A stretch of 64,000 nt of DNA from Lepidurus packardi (lineage: Eukaryota > Arthropoda > Branchiopoda > Notostraca > Triopsidae): positions 8,680,001 to 8,744,000 of the forward strand of contig JAKZAN010000005.1 in NCBI GenBank assembly GCA_023053545.1. The letters run 5' to 3'. The position numbers were made by a program, and so were the translations under genes. The notes beneath the pieces were generated by a model. The model searched no databases. It saw only the letters and a program-made list of their open reading frames with translations, and was not told the origin of the DNA. Positions 1-12,333 of the stretch are shown here, piece by piece; position 1 is the stretch's first letter, and the number at the start of each line of letters is the position of its first letter.

Positions 1-954
1 CATTTGGAGTGGACTGTCATTACGAGGCGTCTCTAGGGTTAAGTTGGTAATCAGACGGTCGCCAATCCACCACGTGACCTGAGGTTCCGGCACGCCCGTG
101 ACCTGGCAACTTAAACTGACCCGATTGCCCACTTGGGACGTCACGAGTGCGTTGACGGGCTGCAGACTGGGTAGACAAGCGAGTTCTTCCACAGGGAGCC
201 GGTGCCAGGCTTTCCCCCGGAGGCGGAGTGGGGTCAAACACACGGGAGGTGAAGTCAAGGGCATATTTCGGGTCGCGAGCCAAATCCGCACGGCGCGTAA
301 GCCACAGCTGCATTGCCAAGGATTATGTTGGAGCTCCAGGCCATGGAGACTGCGTAAGGGACTCAAGGCTTGGGCGGGCAAAACTTCCAATAGATTTCCG
401 TCAAGTTTGAGCCACTCAAGCAACTCGAGTCCATAGAGCGCTCGCGGTTCGATGCGATTCAGTTGACATTCGCTCAGTTCTAAGCGAACAAGCTGCGAAA
501 CAGAGCTGAAGGCGTGGCTCGGGAGTGTTTGGAGGGGATTTCCGCTGAGCTTGAGCTCGCGAAGTTGCGGGATGAAGTCGAGGGCGTGGCTGGGCACGGC
601 TGTGAGTTGATTGTGGCTCAAATCCAGTTCGACGACGTTCGAAAGGCCCTGGAAAGCCGTCGCTTGGATCTTCTCGATCCGACACCCACTCAACAACACT
701 TTCTGGAGGTTGAGCAAGGCGGCCGCTTGGAACACTCCATCTTCGAGGAGTTTCAAAGGATTCCCGCCCAAATCGAGCACTTGAGTCCCCGGATCGAGCT
801 GCATGGGAATCGAGTTGAACTGACCCAGATGAGGCGAACAAATGACGCTTTCCTTCCCACCCCGCCATTTGCATTCGCAGGAAGGAGGACATTCTGCCAT
901 TGTCGTCATCAAAATCTGCCAGGCCACCAGACCCAGGCCCAGGGCGAGATGCAT
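1..954 (-). CDS. kek-like: Kekkon-like LRR/Ig transmembrane receptor, 5' part, truncated by window edge
   Basis: Continuous minus-strand reading frame of 318 codons from an ATG at 954-952, still open at base 1, so the rest of the Ig domain, membrane segment and tail lie outside. Residues 1-20 form a signal peptide (MHLALGLGLVAW...). An LRR N-cap follows (CPPSCEC, about residues 22-28), then about five leucine-rich repeats with the LxxLxLxxN pattern (LDLSHNQL, LKLSGNPL, LKLDGNLL). The LRR C-cap NPWQCSCGLR is next, followed by the segment typical of kekkons (SPPVCLTP...LRGKAW) and the start of an Ig C2 domain (VSLSCQVTG.P.PQVTWW). Drosophila kekkons are single-exon receptors of this layout that modulate EGFR or BMP signalling at the cell surface. 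The family call is strong; which kek paralogue it is cannot be told. No in-frame stop lies close upstream, so an earlier spliced start is possible, but the signal peptide supports this ATG. Confidence 0.88.
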   Translation of the reverse strand, partial: MHLALGLGLVAWQILMTTMAECPPSCECKWRGGKESVICSPHLGQFNSIPMQLDPGTQVLDLGGNPLKLLEDGVFQAAALLNLQKVLLSGCRIEKIQATAFQGLSNVVELDLSHNQLTAVPSHALDFIPQLRELKLSGNPLQTLPSHAFSSVSQLVRLELSECQLNRIEPRALYGLELLEWLKLDGNLLEVLPAQALSPLRSLHGLELQHNPWQCSCGLRAVRIWLATRNMPLTSPPVCLTPLRLRGKAWHRLPVEELACLPSLQPVNALVTSQVGNRVSLSCQVTGVPEPQVTWWIGDRLITNLTLETPRNDSPLQM

Positions 955-1089
955 TGCTTTCTGGCGGTAAAACCCAAGTTCATCGAGAAGACATGATCCT
1001 GGCCTTGAATAAACCAAACAAACAAAAAAATATACAAAAACAAAAGTTAATTAAATCAGAAAGTAAGTGTAAAAAATTTTATAAACTGG

Positions 1090-1425
1090 TTCCAATTGAT
1101 TTTCTTAAGGCCACGGTCTACTGGAACTCCTTATGGCGCTACAGGATGGCGAACTTGTATTCGAGAATTCTCATTCACTGTGCAATATAATGAAATTGTA
1201 TTATGGCAGGAATGCATGGGATGTATAAACCTATTTTACCTGCTGATTTTCATTCTAATATCGGTTTCAGTAATTTTTGCTATGAAGATATTTTTAGAAA
1301 AATTATTTTTCAATGATATCTTTCTCTTTCTTTTAGTTGCTTGTTTAAAGTTTACGAAATTACGATGAGAAATGGTACGATATAAGTGCCATCTTTTGAC
1401 AAAAAATGATCAACTACTTCCAGTC
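1090..1425. repeat. Dispersed repeat, copy 1
   Basis: About 330 bp that is recognisably similar, with many substitutions and small indels, to 54725-55115 in the same orientation. Shared landmarks are the TGTGCAATA.AATG.AATT stretch near 1180, the A/T-rich middle, and the near-identical end around CAAAAAATGATCAACTACTT (1400-1419). No terminal repeats or target duplications were seen, so the class is unknown. Confidence 0.55.
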
Positions 1426-2061
1426 GCATTGTGGCTTTAACGTTGACGGCTTCCTGGTCGGAAAACGTAGTTTCGTCAAACAATAATGATTTTTGCTCCA
1501 AAATACCTGGCTTAAAAATGGTGGTAAAATTGTAGCTGATGCAATAAGTCTGAGGATGGTAAGAAGATAAAATAACTTGATTTAGGAGACTACATATAAT
1601 ATTCAACACGTGCGAACGAAATAGGACCCTAGGGACAACGTGGTCCAGACCAAACCACACGAATTGAACGTTTTTTAGGATGTGTAATCCGAAAATGTCA
1701 TCCCAAAGACTCCGAGGAAAAAATTTAAGCCAGATGAAATTCAAAAAAGGGAGAGCTTTTTATAGAGGTAGAAAATTTCAGATAAAAATAAAGAGCTTTT
1801 TATAGAGGTAGAATTTTTTTTAAATAGTTTATCTTGGAATTACGAAAGGTTGGTCGAATTTTGAAGAACGCGAGAGAGCAGTCTAGAAATTTCTGAAAAG
1901 CAATGGAGGCACCGTGGCAGAAAATTTCCATTAGCGTTGATTGAGATGTTTGTCTCCCAATTTTGTTGGTGCAGCCACCAGTAAACAGATTTGAAAAAGG
2001 GGGGCAGCATTTTGAACTCAAGCCACTTGTGAAGTGTTTGCACCCCCTCATCCCAGTACAC
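1352..2061 (-). pseudogene. Degenerate coding-like stretch, unrecognised
   Basis: Two minus-strand open stretches, 1843-2061 (73 codons) and 1352-1744 (130 codons), have protein-like composition, for example HKWLEFKMLPPFFKS and LFDETTFSDQEAVNVK, but lie in different frames with no convincing splice sites between them. The last codons (about 1375-1420, VDHFLSKDGT) are conserved in the dispersed copy near 55.1 kb as VDHFLSEDGT, which hints that this phrase was once translated. I do not recognise the family. A remnant of a multicopy gene or transposon is the best reading; chance openness is possible. Confidence 0.25.
1753..1812. repeat. Short direct repeat of 21 bp
   Basis: The 21-bp word starting GAGCTTTTTATAGAGG occurs at 1753-1773 and again at 1792-1812, 39 bp apart. 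Confidence 0.7.
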
Positions 2062-5000
2062 TCCAACTCGTCAGTCAGAGCGTATACTCACTTAGGGTTA
2101 TCGATCCATAATAATTTGTCTTGAGAAAATCAGACTAACGTTATTTTTTTCTTATTATTTCTTCTCCTTAGATTCCGTGACTGAGTAAAAATCACAAAAA
2201 AACATGGCAGTAAAAAAAAGAGAGATAGAAGCCCTAGCGAGATAAATGGTGATGGACGTCGCAGCATAAGAGTAAAATTGTTAACAAAGTTAAAAGACTT
2301 TCTTTTTTCTCCTTTCTTCTTCTTTAACAGGGTGCAGACAAAAAGGAAAGAGAAAAATGAGTTAAGGTGGCACGGGAACCATTCGCAAACGCTAAAAAGT
2401 GGCCTTAAATACTTAAAAGCAGGGCCCAAGTGCGGCACAAAGCGGTTTATGATGAAAAGGTGAGATTCTGTTTGTTTTATTTACTGAATACCTCTTCCAT
2501 TGACAACCTTACGAAGAGCTGGAGGTTTTTCTTCCTGGCGCGAGGGCGGGGGCAGAGTATTGGCGAGAGAGGGATTTTGTAATCAAGATGAGCAAGCATC
2601 CTAAAAGGGGGTGAAAAACCAAAGGAAACAAAGGAAGATTTTTGCGAGCCATTTTCTTCCCAATCAATCGATCTTTAGCCGCTTGTTATGGGTCTTCTCC
2701 ATTTTGCCTCGGACCGTAAAAAGTGTAACGATAGCCAAGTCACCGTCATTTTCGTTTTCGTCGCCTGAGCCCCCTTCCGCCCTGTCGTCATGTCCTCAAG
2801 ATTACGATAACAAGGCGACCCCAAATTAGGGGTTCCGTGAGTTCCTCGTTTTAAGGTTTCTTAGTCTTTCTCCAAAGGAAAAGAAAAAAACACAAGTAAA
2901 TAAATAAAGAGAAGGGAGGAGAAAAGTGCAAAAAAATGAATAAGAGGCTTTTTGATTTTTTTTTTGTGTGAACACGTCGAAGCTTGATGGAGCGCAGAAA
3001 CGATTTGACAGAGACGTGTTTGACATGTATAAAAGCTACACAAAACCTAAAACACCCGGTTGCATATGCGTGGCCAAAGGTTTATTGAAAGCTTTTCCGT
3101 GGCCATTACGGCCTAGGGCTATGTTTCCACTACTCCACCGGATTTTCCATGAACTTTAAAGTAAAAACTATGGGCGCCTGAAAAATAAATCCTTTTCTTT
3201 AGACTGATTTACGTAAAAAGCTTGAACCTTCCGTTCTTTTAAGGGAGGAGATTCTAATCCCATTTCTTAGCGGAATTTTCTGTACACTCTGTTTTCTCTT
3301 TGGAGAATCTTAATCGAGTTTAAACAAGGGGTTTGTTTTTAACTTGATTTGATTTGGCTCGCGTTTTAATCTAATATTTCTTTACATTTAAGCTTGAAAC
3401 CACCCCCGAAATTAATTAAGTAGTTCACCTGCAACTAGATATACAAGACTAAATTTGGTATCCAATTTGGTATCAGTATTTAATTATAACAAATTCAGGT
3501 GCAATTTAGAAAAACTGGATCCAAGAAGCAATGGTCTTATACATTATGTACTGCAAATTATTATTAACGCCCTAGAAACAATAATTACAGTAACATTATC
3601 AGTAACAGTCACTATAGTGCAGTCGTAATTAAATTTTAATATTATGATCACTACTAGAGCTTTTTTGTATTAAATTACTTTATGTATTTACGACTAGTAT
3701 TCATATAAATATGACCTTGCAAAATAAATACTAAACTTTTCGCTAAACTTTCAATTTCTATGACTATTATGAAATTATTGTTATTTACCAATCATATTAT
3801 TTATGTCATATTATTATTGTTATTTATCTATCATATTACTGTAGAACATACGCCACTACGAAATTAAAAGCAAGGAAAAAAAGGACCAGCAGGCTAGTAC
3901 AATACCATGCTGCTCTGTGTAAACTCAGCTTAAGCCATTTGCCTTCCGGGTGTTCAGACAAATAAGTTGCCCCACTTGATGGAAAAGCTGTTCGCCTCCC
4001 CGGGTCTTTGATTGAATGGGGCCTACATCACAGTCCTTAATCCAAGAAATGCTGCTCTTATAAATAGATCTTTCGTTTTCATATACGTCTTACTCTAACA
4101 AAAAACGTCTATCTAAACGGCCTATATATAAGAAAAGGTAATTTCTCGCCAGAGTGGATAGCTGACTTGTCATAGTGGACAACTTCTACCCCCACCCCCA
4201 CTCCTTCCTTTTCTTTTGCTTATGTTCCGAGGCACATTGTCAAGTCTTGATCATTCGTCGCATAGGCTCAAGCTCCCTCTAATTCGGTTAGTGACAAGGA
4301 AGAAGAACAACCTTAGATCCGCCCAGGTCTGGTTGGTGTTGTAAATCCGTAAATAGGATAAAAATCCTCCCACCCCACACAGAAAACAAGAAGTAGAGCT
4401 GGCGAGGGGTGGAGCTATAACCATAAGGTTAATTAAGACGACATTCCAAGACCGGATCACACTTGAGTGGACAAGACAGCTTCCGCTGATTAAAACCCTC
4501 TAACGCACTTTGTTCCGTTTTTCAGAGGGGCGGGGCCTCCGCTTACGTCACTCCGTAAACGTCACGTCCACAAATGGATTTACGGGAATACCATACCCAA
4601 AAAGAAAAGAAAAAACAAAGAAGCTGTTGGCCTCCCGTTATGAAGAATAATGTCCTCAATTGACGCCGCGGTAACAACCCTTATATTGATTACTTTACGC
4701 TGCCACGATGATAGTGAAGGTCCGCGGGATGCTCTCTATTCCGCGGCCCCTAATCCGGGTTCAATTACCGCTGATTGGCGCGAGATATCTTACGTATAAC
4801 TGCACTGACATTAATTTCAAGTGTGTCTACAAAGTACGTATAGCTACCTTACATAAAGCATACATACTCCCTGCCGCTGTGCTGAGTTGTGTGTACCGTG
4901 GCGTTAATTAGTGTACGTGGAAAGGTTAGAACTGTTCATACACCAGGGAGGGAAGGGAAGTCAGAATTTGCATGGTAATCGAGATGGAGTTCAGACATTT

Positions 5001-6384
5001 CCATGTCAAGTGGATATGAAAGTCACGTGGTCGCAGTTATGGAATAGTTAGTGTTAATAAGTGGTCTCTTTTTTTTTTCTTTTATCATTTTTAGGGATTC
5101 TTGTTTGCCATTGAGGTGACCTTATGCATGCAAAAATGGCCCTCGCACATGCAAATGCCAGGCGTAAACATAGTTTTTATCCGTTTTTGGGCGGAGGAGG
5201 GAATACGATTTTTTCTTTTTTGCTCATGCTTTCATCGTTTCCTGGGTAGCAAAGGAATTCATATAAGATGTTTCTTTGATCAAGTTTGTTTGCGTACCCA
5301 GACATTTCCATTTCTTCGATGTGGCTGGTCGTAAGCAAGAAAATTGAGTTGCTGACGCCCAATGCTCAGTTATGCATAGCCTATATATGACAAGGCCGTA
5401 GAAAGGGTCTACGAGGAAGTTGGGGCTAACTGTTAGGGGTCTCCAAATTTGCGACTTGAACCCGCAGCGAGTGGCTGTTCTCATTTCCATTGTTCTCTGA
5501 GCCAGGAGGGAATTCCGACTTGACGGAAAGCAAAATGCTAAAGATCGAGGGAGGTGAGAATGGTGGGAGTGATCGGTTTTGGCACCACGCCTCCCTTTGA
5601 AAACGCTATCTGGTGTAGCTTGTACCGTACACAACGTCTCGGCGTTTATGCCAATGTATTCATATCTGTCACTTCGTGTTCAGTGAATCCATACGTCGTG
5701 GATGGACGTAAACAGAACGTTTCTATTCACAATTCGCTTTTCATGGCAGAGAGGCGGAGGGGTTATAGGCAAAAGCACCCAAGAGCTGACTCCCAAACAC
5801 CCGCCCGAAACGAAAAAACAGGAAAGAAAAAGAAAATAGTTTGTATTATGACAAGAGTTTTGGGTAAAGGCTGCACGTCGGCAAGCTCACTTGTGCGAGA
5901 AAAGAGAGGCAAGGCCCAACTTTTGATATATTACAACGTATAGTTCTTCATAGTCAGTATATAGCACGGGAAGATTCCACATGACTTGCACACAAATGTC
6001 ACTTTCTGTCGTTTTTTGTCATCGAAAAAGGGGAATAAAAAGAATCTTGAAAGGAAAACTACGTAGAACAAGCCTTAAAATTTATAACGACAACATTATT
6101 ACATAGGCTAAGCAAAAGCTTATATCAAGTCCGTTATCATGTTTTTCTTGTGCACATAAATATGTATTATTTTTTCCTTTCTTAGTGAATAAGTGTAGCG
6201 AATTATGGGCGCCGAGCGCTGAGCTTCTAACCCAACCACCCGAAGAGATAAAAAAAACATTCAGACTTTTCATAGTGTCAAAGCCTCATCCTTTTGGAAC
6301 TTTTTAAATTAGAAATAGTGTAACAACATTCTTTTTATGGGTTCTGCAGTTTTAGTTCAGGATTTCAGGATTTTTTCTCCAGAA
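2062..6384. other. Gene-free AT-rich stretch
   Basis: Only short open frames without family resemblance, splice logic or signal peptides. A GC-rich patch near 4525-4570 holds an Sp1/KLF-like box (GAGGGGCGGGGCC), a CRE-like TTACGTCA and AAACGTCACG. An E-box CACGTG lies at 5023-5028. These could be enhancer or promoter parts, but no transcript start can be tied to them. Confidence 0.4.
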
Positions 6385-6797
6385 ACTTCATTTCTGATTC
6401 TCAGTTTTGTTTATCAAATTGCTGTGCAGAACATTAGAATCGCGATACGAAATTATTCTTTTTCCGTAAGATATAATAAAAGCATTTGCCGTCAAAACAT
6501 CAGCGTTTAAGTTCTTGGAGGTTTATGTAGTTTACTTTATTCTAGAAACGACAAACTTTATTTTATTTCGTTTTTTTCAAATTTTTTCATGTTTTTTTCC
6601 CACAGAACATCAGCTCTGATTCTTAATTTTGTTCCATTACTTTCCCGCAGAACATGAGGTTCGCGATATGAAGTTATTATTTTTCCGTAAGATAATCAAA
6701 GCATTTGTCAAGGGCAACAGCCGTCAAAAACCGCAGTGTTGAAGTTTTAGTGGTTTATTTAGTTTATACTCAGAACGACAAACTTTGTTTCCGTGTC
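6385..6797. repeat. Tandem duplication, two diverged ~220-bp units
   Basis: Unit 1 (about 6385-6571) and unit 2 (about 6604-6797) align with a 219-227 bp offset: CTGATTCTCAG/CTGATTCTTAA, CAGAACATTAG/CAGAACATGAG (6426 and 6648), TTTTTCCGTAAGATA, and the ending CGACAAACTTT (6549 and 6776). Both are noncoding. Several substitutions and gaps separate the copies, so the duplication is not recent. Confidence 0.75.
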
Positions 6798-9100
6798 TTT
6801 TCTTTGTCTTAGCGGTTCACGAGTTACGGCATTTGAACTTTCGATCATGACCACACAGACGTGTAACGACTTGTTACCTTGGTTACTGTTTAGTTTCATG
6901 TTTCGAACAATAAGTTCTTCTTTGGTTTCCCTTTAATTTTCCCAGCGTGTGTGGCAGAGTAGAAATATTGAGTTTCCATATGATATGGAACTACTATAAA
7001 TGCGAAGAAGGTACTTCAATTAGTCGATTTTAAGTCGCTAAAAGGAAAGATAAACACTAACAACCCTACTGGGTGCTTTCCGTTTGTTATTTGTAAATGG
7101 AAGGCAAATGTGTCTATTGCTCTATATAGCGACTCACGAGAGCTTATGTAGTCTACTTGTACGGATGTCAAGAGACAAATTCCCTTCCTTGAACTCCAAA
7201 GACATAATAATAATTCCTCCAGCGTTCCCTGCAACAGCATTGAAGTGAAAAACTTCCTTTTGCCTTCCTTTTTGAGTTGAAGCTATGCACAGTGGCGTTC
7301 GTATTGGCAAGAAAACAATGGCATCGTTTTCCCATTGAAATGCAAGGAAAACGACGATCGTCCATTCAAGACTCGAAACTCTCTCAATTACGTATTTTGC
7401 ATAGGCAAACTCGCTGAGTCTCTCTTTTCCTCTCCGTTGCATTTCACGGCCAAGTATATTTTCCGTCCACCCCCTGCTAAAAAACAAAAGTGAAACGGGG
7501 GAAAATAATCATAGAAGTATTATTTGCCAAGCACAGGTGACGATTACTGAGCTTTTTCTCCTTTATTTATTTTTTTATTATGACGGCTTCCCGGGGGTAT
7601 TTTGGCATATGCATTGCCAAACCGAGTGTGAAATGGCTCGGCGGCCTGATTTTTAGGGGAAAAAGGTAAAAGAGGGCGGTATTCCCGACTCGCCAAGCGA
7701 GACATTGTGTTCCGCTCTTAAAAAGACAGACTCGATTCGACTCTGCAGGAATATAGCAAGAATATAGAACACCCAAAGTCCTCGTGTCCCTCGAGTACTC
7801 CCTCTGGAGTCGGCTCTGATGGCATTTTCCCTACAGAAACATACATATTCCAGTGAACCTTCTTTCCCGATATATAAGAAAAAATTAAAACTTTTTTTCT
7901 TTTTTCCCCTCCTACCAGCGTGTATGGAAAATGGTCCTGAAGTTCCACAGCGAAGAAATTCCGATGTAAGGCGTCTCGCCCAACTTCTCGCTGGAGCCTC
8001 CGCGTGTTAAAGATAGCAATTAAGAGACTGAGACGCGTGACCAGCTACGACCCAGTCGTTCGGAAAGAGAGACCACACCCTATTGGCTACATCTAAGAAA
8101 AAGACTTGTTTCACGCCAAGAGCTCGTTTTCGCGGTAATACGGAACACATCAAACTCGCCAGAAGCTTTAACCCTCCCTTCGGTAAGAAAAGACATTAAT
8201 GGCGACCCTCAATAGGAAACTCGGTAAAGTTCCCAAGTAACAAAATACCTTAGTCTGTTTTTTTTTTCTCAGTCCCTTTTTCCTTTTCTTAGAGCCCTTT
8301 TTGTCGCCTTTTTTAGAGGAATTTAGACCTGCGAGGAAGAATGGCGAGTTTGGTGGATTTCTGAGGGCGGAGCTTGCCAAGAAAAATGATGGCTTCACAC
8401 CCCATCAAACATATCCAGTTTGCTCGGGGGCTTATCCTCCGCGAGAGCACGAGTTGCATTGAGAAAGATCTTGGTGGGTGAACCAGGAATCGTAAAGGAA
8501 CTGCGAGGCATTTTTTTCTATTTATTTTCAATTTGTATGAATGGGGTTTTAAATCAGACGGATCTGTCTGGCCCAGCGGCGAAGCCGAAGCAAATGTTGA
8601 TCTATAATTATGCTAATGTACCTGGCGGAAGATGAGTTGAGGCAGAAAGCAAGAGCGTCGCAGGCCGGAAACTGTCTTCATGGTTTCAAAAGCACAGTGA
8701 AGAGGACGAGAAGCACCACTTAAAAGCACCCTTGAGCTGCTTGACAGGTTTCCCAGTCACGTGATCGCACTTCCGGAGCTCCCATTAAGTGCTAAGAGAC
8801 AAAAAGACACAACTTTTCTTTTTTTTAATTTGTTATCAAGGGTCCAAATTAGTTGAAAGTGACGAACGTAGCGCGACCGTGGCCAAATTGCTACTGTTGC
8901 GAGTAGCTCACAACTTTCCGTTTATTCTGACGGGGTGAAAGAACAGGCGTCGGCGCTTCCGTACCTTCGCCGCCGAGTACCCGAGAAGGCGCCTCGAACA
9001 TTTTACATATGTCTGCCCCTCACGATTATGCCTTCGAGCGTTCCAAGACCCCGGTCTTCTTCAGCGAAGCAGGTTGTGTTCCTTACGATTTTCCCGTCAT
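6798..9100. other. Gene-free stretch
   Basis: No gene supported. Short frames on both strands lack homology, signal peptides and splice sites. CACGTG occurs in CAGTCACGTGATCGC near 8755-8769. Nothing else stands out. Confidence 0.35.
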
Positions 9101-10225
9101 ATTTATTGCAAAGCAGACCCGAAAATATGGTTACCGACCACAGGCCTCAACTTGTACCCGGAATCTTGGCATAACTCCGGCTTGTCATCGCAGCCGCTCA
9201 AACTTTCTAAAAAAAAAAAAAAAAAGGTGGCCCGGCCAAAAAATTTTCTTACCTCGAACTCGTCTCGCTTCTCCCGGTTAGGGTTCTTTTGCTTAAGTGG
9301 GTGTAACGGGGAGGAATAGAAGGTTAACCGAAGGAATGAATGTTCCTAACCCGGAACTCGTCTCGCTTCTCCCGTGTAGGGTTCTTTTGCTTAAGTGGGT
9401 GTAGAGGGGAGGCAAAGAAGGTTAACCGAAGGTATGAATGTTTCCTAAGCGGGACTCGTAGTGGCAATCCCGCTTACCGTTAGTTCGCTCGGTCCCCTTT
9501 TGGGTAGACACTAATAATCTTACGCAGGAGTCTGCAAATAGGGGTTTAATTCCATCCTCGTTCGTTATTATTACGTAAGATATTTGAATATCAGTTTTGT
9601 GTCCCTTTTACGAGTACGAGCATATGGGACCGTCTGTTAAAACGTCTTGCAACACCCTCTCAAAAAGATGGCCCATGTTTAAATTCTCAATGTATTTTTA
9701 AACATTATTTATTTCAAAGCAGACCCCGCCGACAAAATGGTCACCGACCAAACGCTTAACTTCTAGCCGGGAATTTTGGTATAATTCTGGCTTGTCATCG
9801 CAGCCGCTTAAACTTTCTAAGAAAAGGTGACCCAGCGAACAAATTTTCTCAAGCCGCAACTAGTCTCGCTTCTCCCGTTTGGGTTTCTTTCGCTTATGTG
9901 GGTGTAGAGGGGAGGCATAGAACGTTAACCGAAGGAATGAATGTTTCCTAAGCGGGACTCGTAGCGGCAATCCGGCTTAACGTGAGTTCGCTCGATACCC
10001 TTTTGGGTAGACACTCTTCTGCGTAATAGTCTTACGTAGAAGTCTGCAAACAGGGTTTTAATCCCATCCTCGTTCGTTGTTATTACGTAAGATGCTTAAA
10101 TATCACTTTCTATGTCCCTTTCACGACTACGAGCATATGGGACCGTCCGTTAAAACTTCTTGCTAGACCCCCTCAAAAAGATGGCTCATGTTTAGATTCT
10201 CAATGTATTCTATAAACAAGGGATT
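9101..10225. repeat. Nested tandem repeat: ~512-bp unit twice, with a 98-bp internal duplication in the first
   Basis: Copy A (about 9101-9700) and copy B (about 9705-10225) share long stretches. CTTGTCATCGCAGCCGCT is at 9181 and 9791, offset 610. Inside copy A the segment beginning GAACTCGTCTCGCTTCTCCC is itself doubled (9256 and 9354, 98-bp period), which accounts for the longer spacing. Both copies carry TTACGTAAGAT, GAGCATATGGGACCGTC and CTCAAAAAGATGG. A poly-A run (about 9208-9226) lies in copy A. No coding frame is conserved between the copies, so it is a noncoding, satellite-like array or a duplicated mobile fragment. Confidence 0.8.
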
Positions 10226-10301
10226 TTTTAGAACAAGCATTCTCGACTCCTTTCCCCTCGAGATTTTTTTTTTCTCTTCTGGGGTAAAAATATAAAGTGG
10301 G

Positions 10302-11932
10302 TTAGGAGAAAAAATGCTGGTCTGGTGGGCGCTGAAGCAAATAGCCGGCTCCGAACTGGGCGATATTCATAAGGGGTTTATTAGCCACATAAATTTGGGC
10401 GAAAGGCAGCCAACCTGATTTGCAGCGCACAAAAAGCCGATTTAATTTCCGGTGGAGAATAACGTGTCCAGGCGGATAAGAGATCTCCCGCCCCCCACTA
10501 ATTTGAGGAGGGGGGAAAAAAGTGGCAGCGTAGTGGCTAGAGCCATGGGGCGTGGCTTCCACTGGGAGGAAAGCTTGGTCTAATTTGACTGGGAGACCGT
10601 GAAACATCGTACGGAGTTTCCACGTGTGGCCCAAGGCTCGCCATCGATTGTACACCTGCCAGGCGTCCAACTCGGGCCATTGGATGGTCGCAAGCGACTG
10701 GTCCACTTTGGGAGCTGCGGAAATGAAACAAAGAGAAGAGGAAGAAAAACGTTGCCAGGAGTTTTGAGACATTCGCTTTGATCTCCCCAAAAGTCTCTCG
10801 TTGAGTAAGTTTTACCGTACGTGATGCCCTCCGCGGGCTGAGAGACACTGGCGGCCAACTTGGCCTCTAATGAGTGCAAACACTGAATCAATAGACGAGC
10901 CCCGATCGACGCTAAAGCTTCTGTAATTTGAGGCACCGTTGCCGACGATGGAATGGCATAAGATTCTTGCAACACGATTTCGCCTACGTCAAAGCTTCAA
11001 AACAGAACACAATAGTTGACACTAAAGGGTGCTAGAAATTGTTTGAATCATCGTAATCGGTGAATCGTTTAATATTGGGTAACTTAGATGAGCTAGGAAA
11101 ATGATTATTTACACGACACTTTTAGGAGTGTAACTCCAATGTGTCACCAAAAAGGAGCAGTAATTGAAGAGAGAGGAAGGAGTGAAGGAAGGAAAAAAAA
11201 GGAATTAGACAGCTTACTGATGAGGGCGAATTCGCATTAGGGTAATGCCCGTAACTTGGTCGCCGTTTAAGACCGCGTGGGTAATAGGGGCGGCTCCTCT
11301 CCAGCGAGGTAAGAGACTAGCGTGAGTATTGAGCATCCCTCTGAGACCCAAAAACGAAAACATTAGCGCGAGAGAGTGAGAGACAGAGAGAGAAAGAGAA
11401 AATCAGAAATTAAACTTAAGAAGTTCAGGGCGAAACTTACAAAGGGAAGGCTGAGATGATATTCTGTGGAATTAAATGGCCAAAAGAGGCTACTACTCCC
11501 AAATCAAAGCTTTCCAGGGGATAATCAGGGGTGAGAGGCCAGAATTGGAGGGGTAAACTATGCCTCTCTGCGAATTGCGCCACTGGACAGGGTTTAGGCT
11601 TCGGTTTGGGGGTCACGACCGCTAATTTTGATAAGAGCTGCCCATCTTGCCTAAGAAAAACACGGGTCTAAATGAGTGTATTAAAAAATAATTTCAAAAA
11701 TTCGCAATTGCTTGAGATTAGTTAAGAATAATTACATGGAGGTGTGCAATGCTTTAAGACTCTCTAGAGCGAAATTGTCGGTGCCAAAGAACATGATTTT
11801 CCATTTTTTTTGTTCAATTTGGAATACTTCAGTATTAAGTGAAGTATACCACCGTTTATATTGGCAATAAGAGAATGTTTTCTTAACTCTTTTCGCATTA
11901 TGGGCAGTAAGAGTCAATTTCCGTAAAATCAT
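10302..11932 (-). CDS. MTFMT: Mitochondrial methionyl-tRNA formyltransferase
   Basis: Five exons: 11932-11736, 11650-11441, 11340-11218, 10994-10816, 10714-10302; 373 aa (human about 389). All junctions are GT-AG and keep the frame. The enzyme formylates Met-tRNA from 10-formyl-tetrahydrofolate to start mitochondrial translation. The N-terminus is Arg/Lys-rich, as expected of a mitochondrial transit peptide. The Rossmann start [15 protein letters not shown] follows at about residue 44. Exon 3 has the catalytic and folate loop [16 protein letters not shown] with Asn140 and His142, and exon 4 has the catalytic Asp179 in FDVGEIV, spaced as in FMT enzymes. Exon 5 holds the C-terminal tRNA-binding domain. 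It is divergent to the calmodulin-like gene at 12334. Intron 3 is GA-rich (11362-11399). Exon 4's acceptor has a weak pyrimidine tract but is the only one that keeps the conserved Phe-Asp. Confidence 0.93.
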
Positions 11933-12333
11933 TTTCTAGGTGTATTTATCTAAAAAAATCGTTTTAAAATACAGTATGGTTGTATGCTAAAATTGGGAAT
12001 ATTTACCGCAACGATAAATAAAAATTAGCTATATAATAGCGAGAAAAGAAGCACGAGGTTATTTATAATGAAGTAAACATTTTTCCACTACAGAAGCCTA
12101 ACGGTAGCATTCATTTAGCCCCGCCTTCACGTTCTAAGTCCGTTATAGAGAATTCAACACACACAAGCCGTTGCAAACGCTATCTAACGTAGAAATATAT
12201 AGAACATGAAATTTCATGTTTCATGTTGGCACCGCTTCGTGTTGACATCAAACACAAACAACCGTTATAATATATCCGGTTTGTTTATCAGTGTTTCCAG
12301 TCTGCCAATTAATCCAATTATTTTCCTGAGACC
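11933..12333. promoter_or_regulatory. Shared divergent promoter region
   Basis: 401 bp separate the start codons of the minus-strand formyltransferase and the plus-strand calmodulin-like gene, so both promoters must lie here or overlap. A perfect 16-bp palindrome, ACATGAAATTTCATGT, sits at 12204-12219 and is followed by a further TTTCATGTTGG. No clear TATA box was assigned. Confidence 0.5.

Noticed and set aside
5554..5943. 129-codon plus-strand open frame
   Set aside because: Mixed composition, no domain, no promoter or splice support; likely chance.
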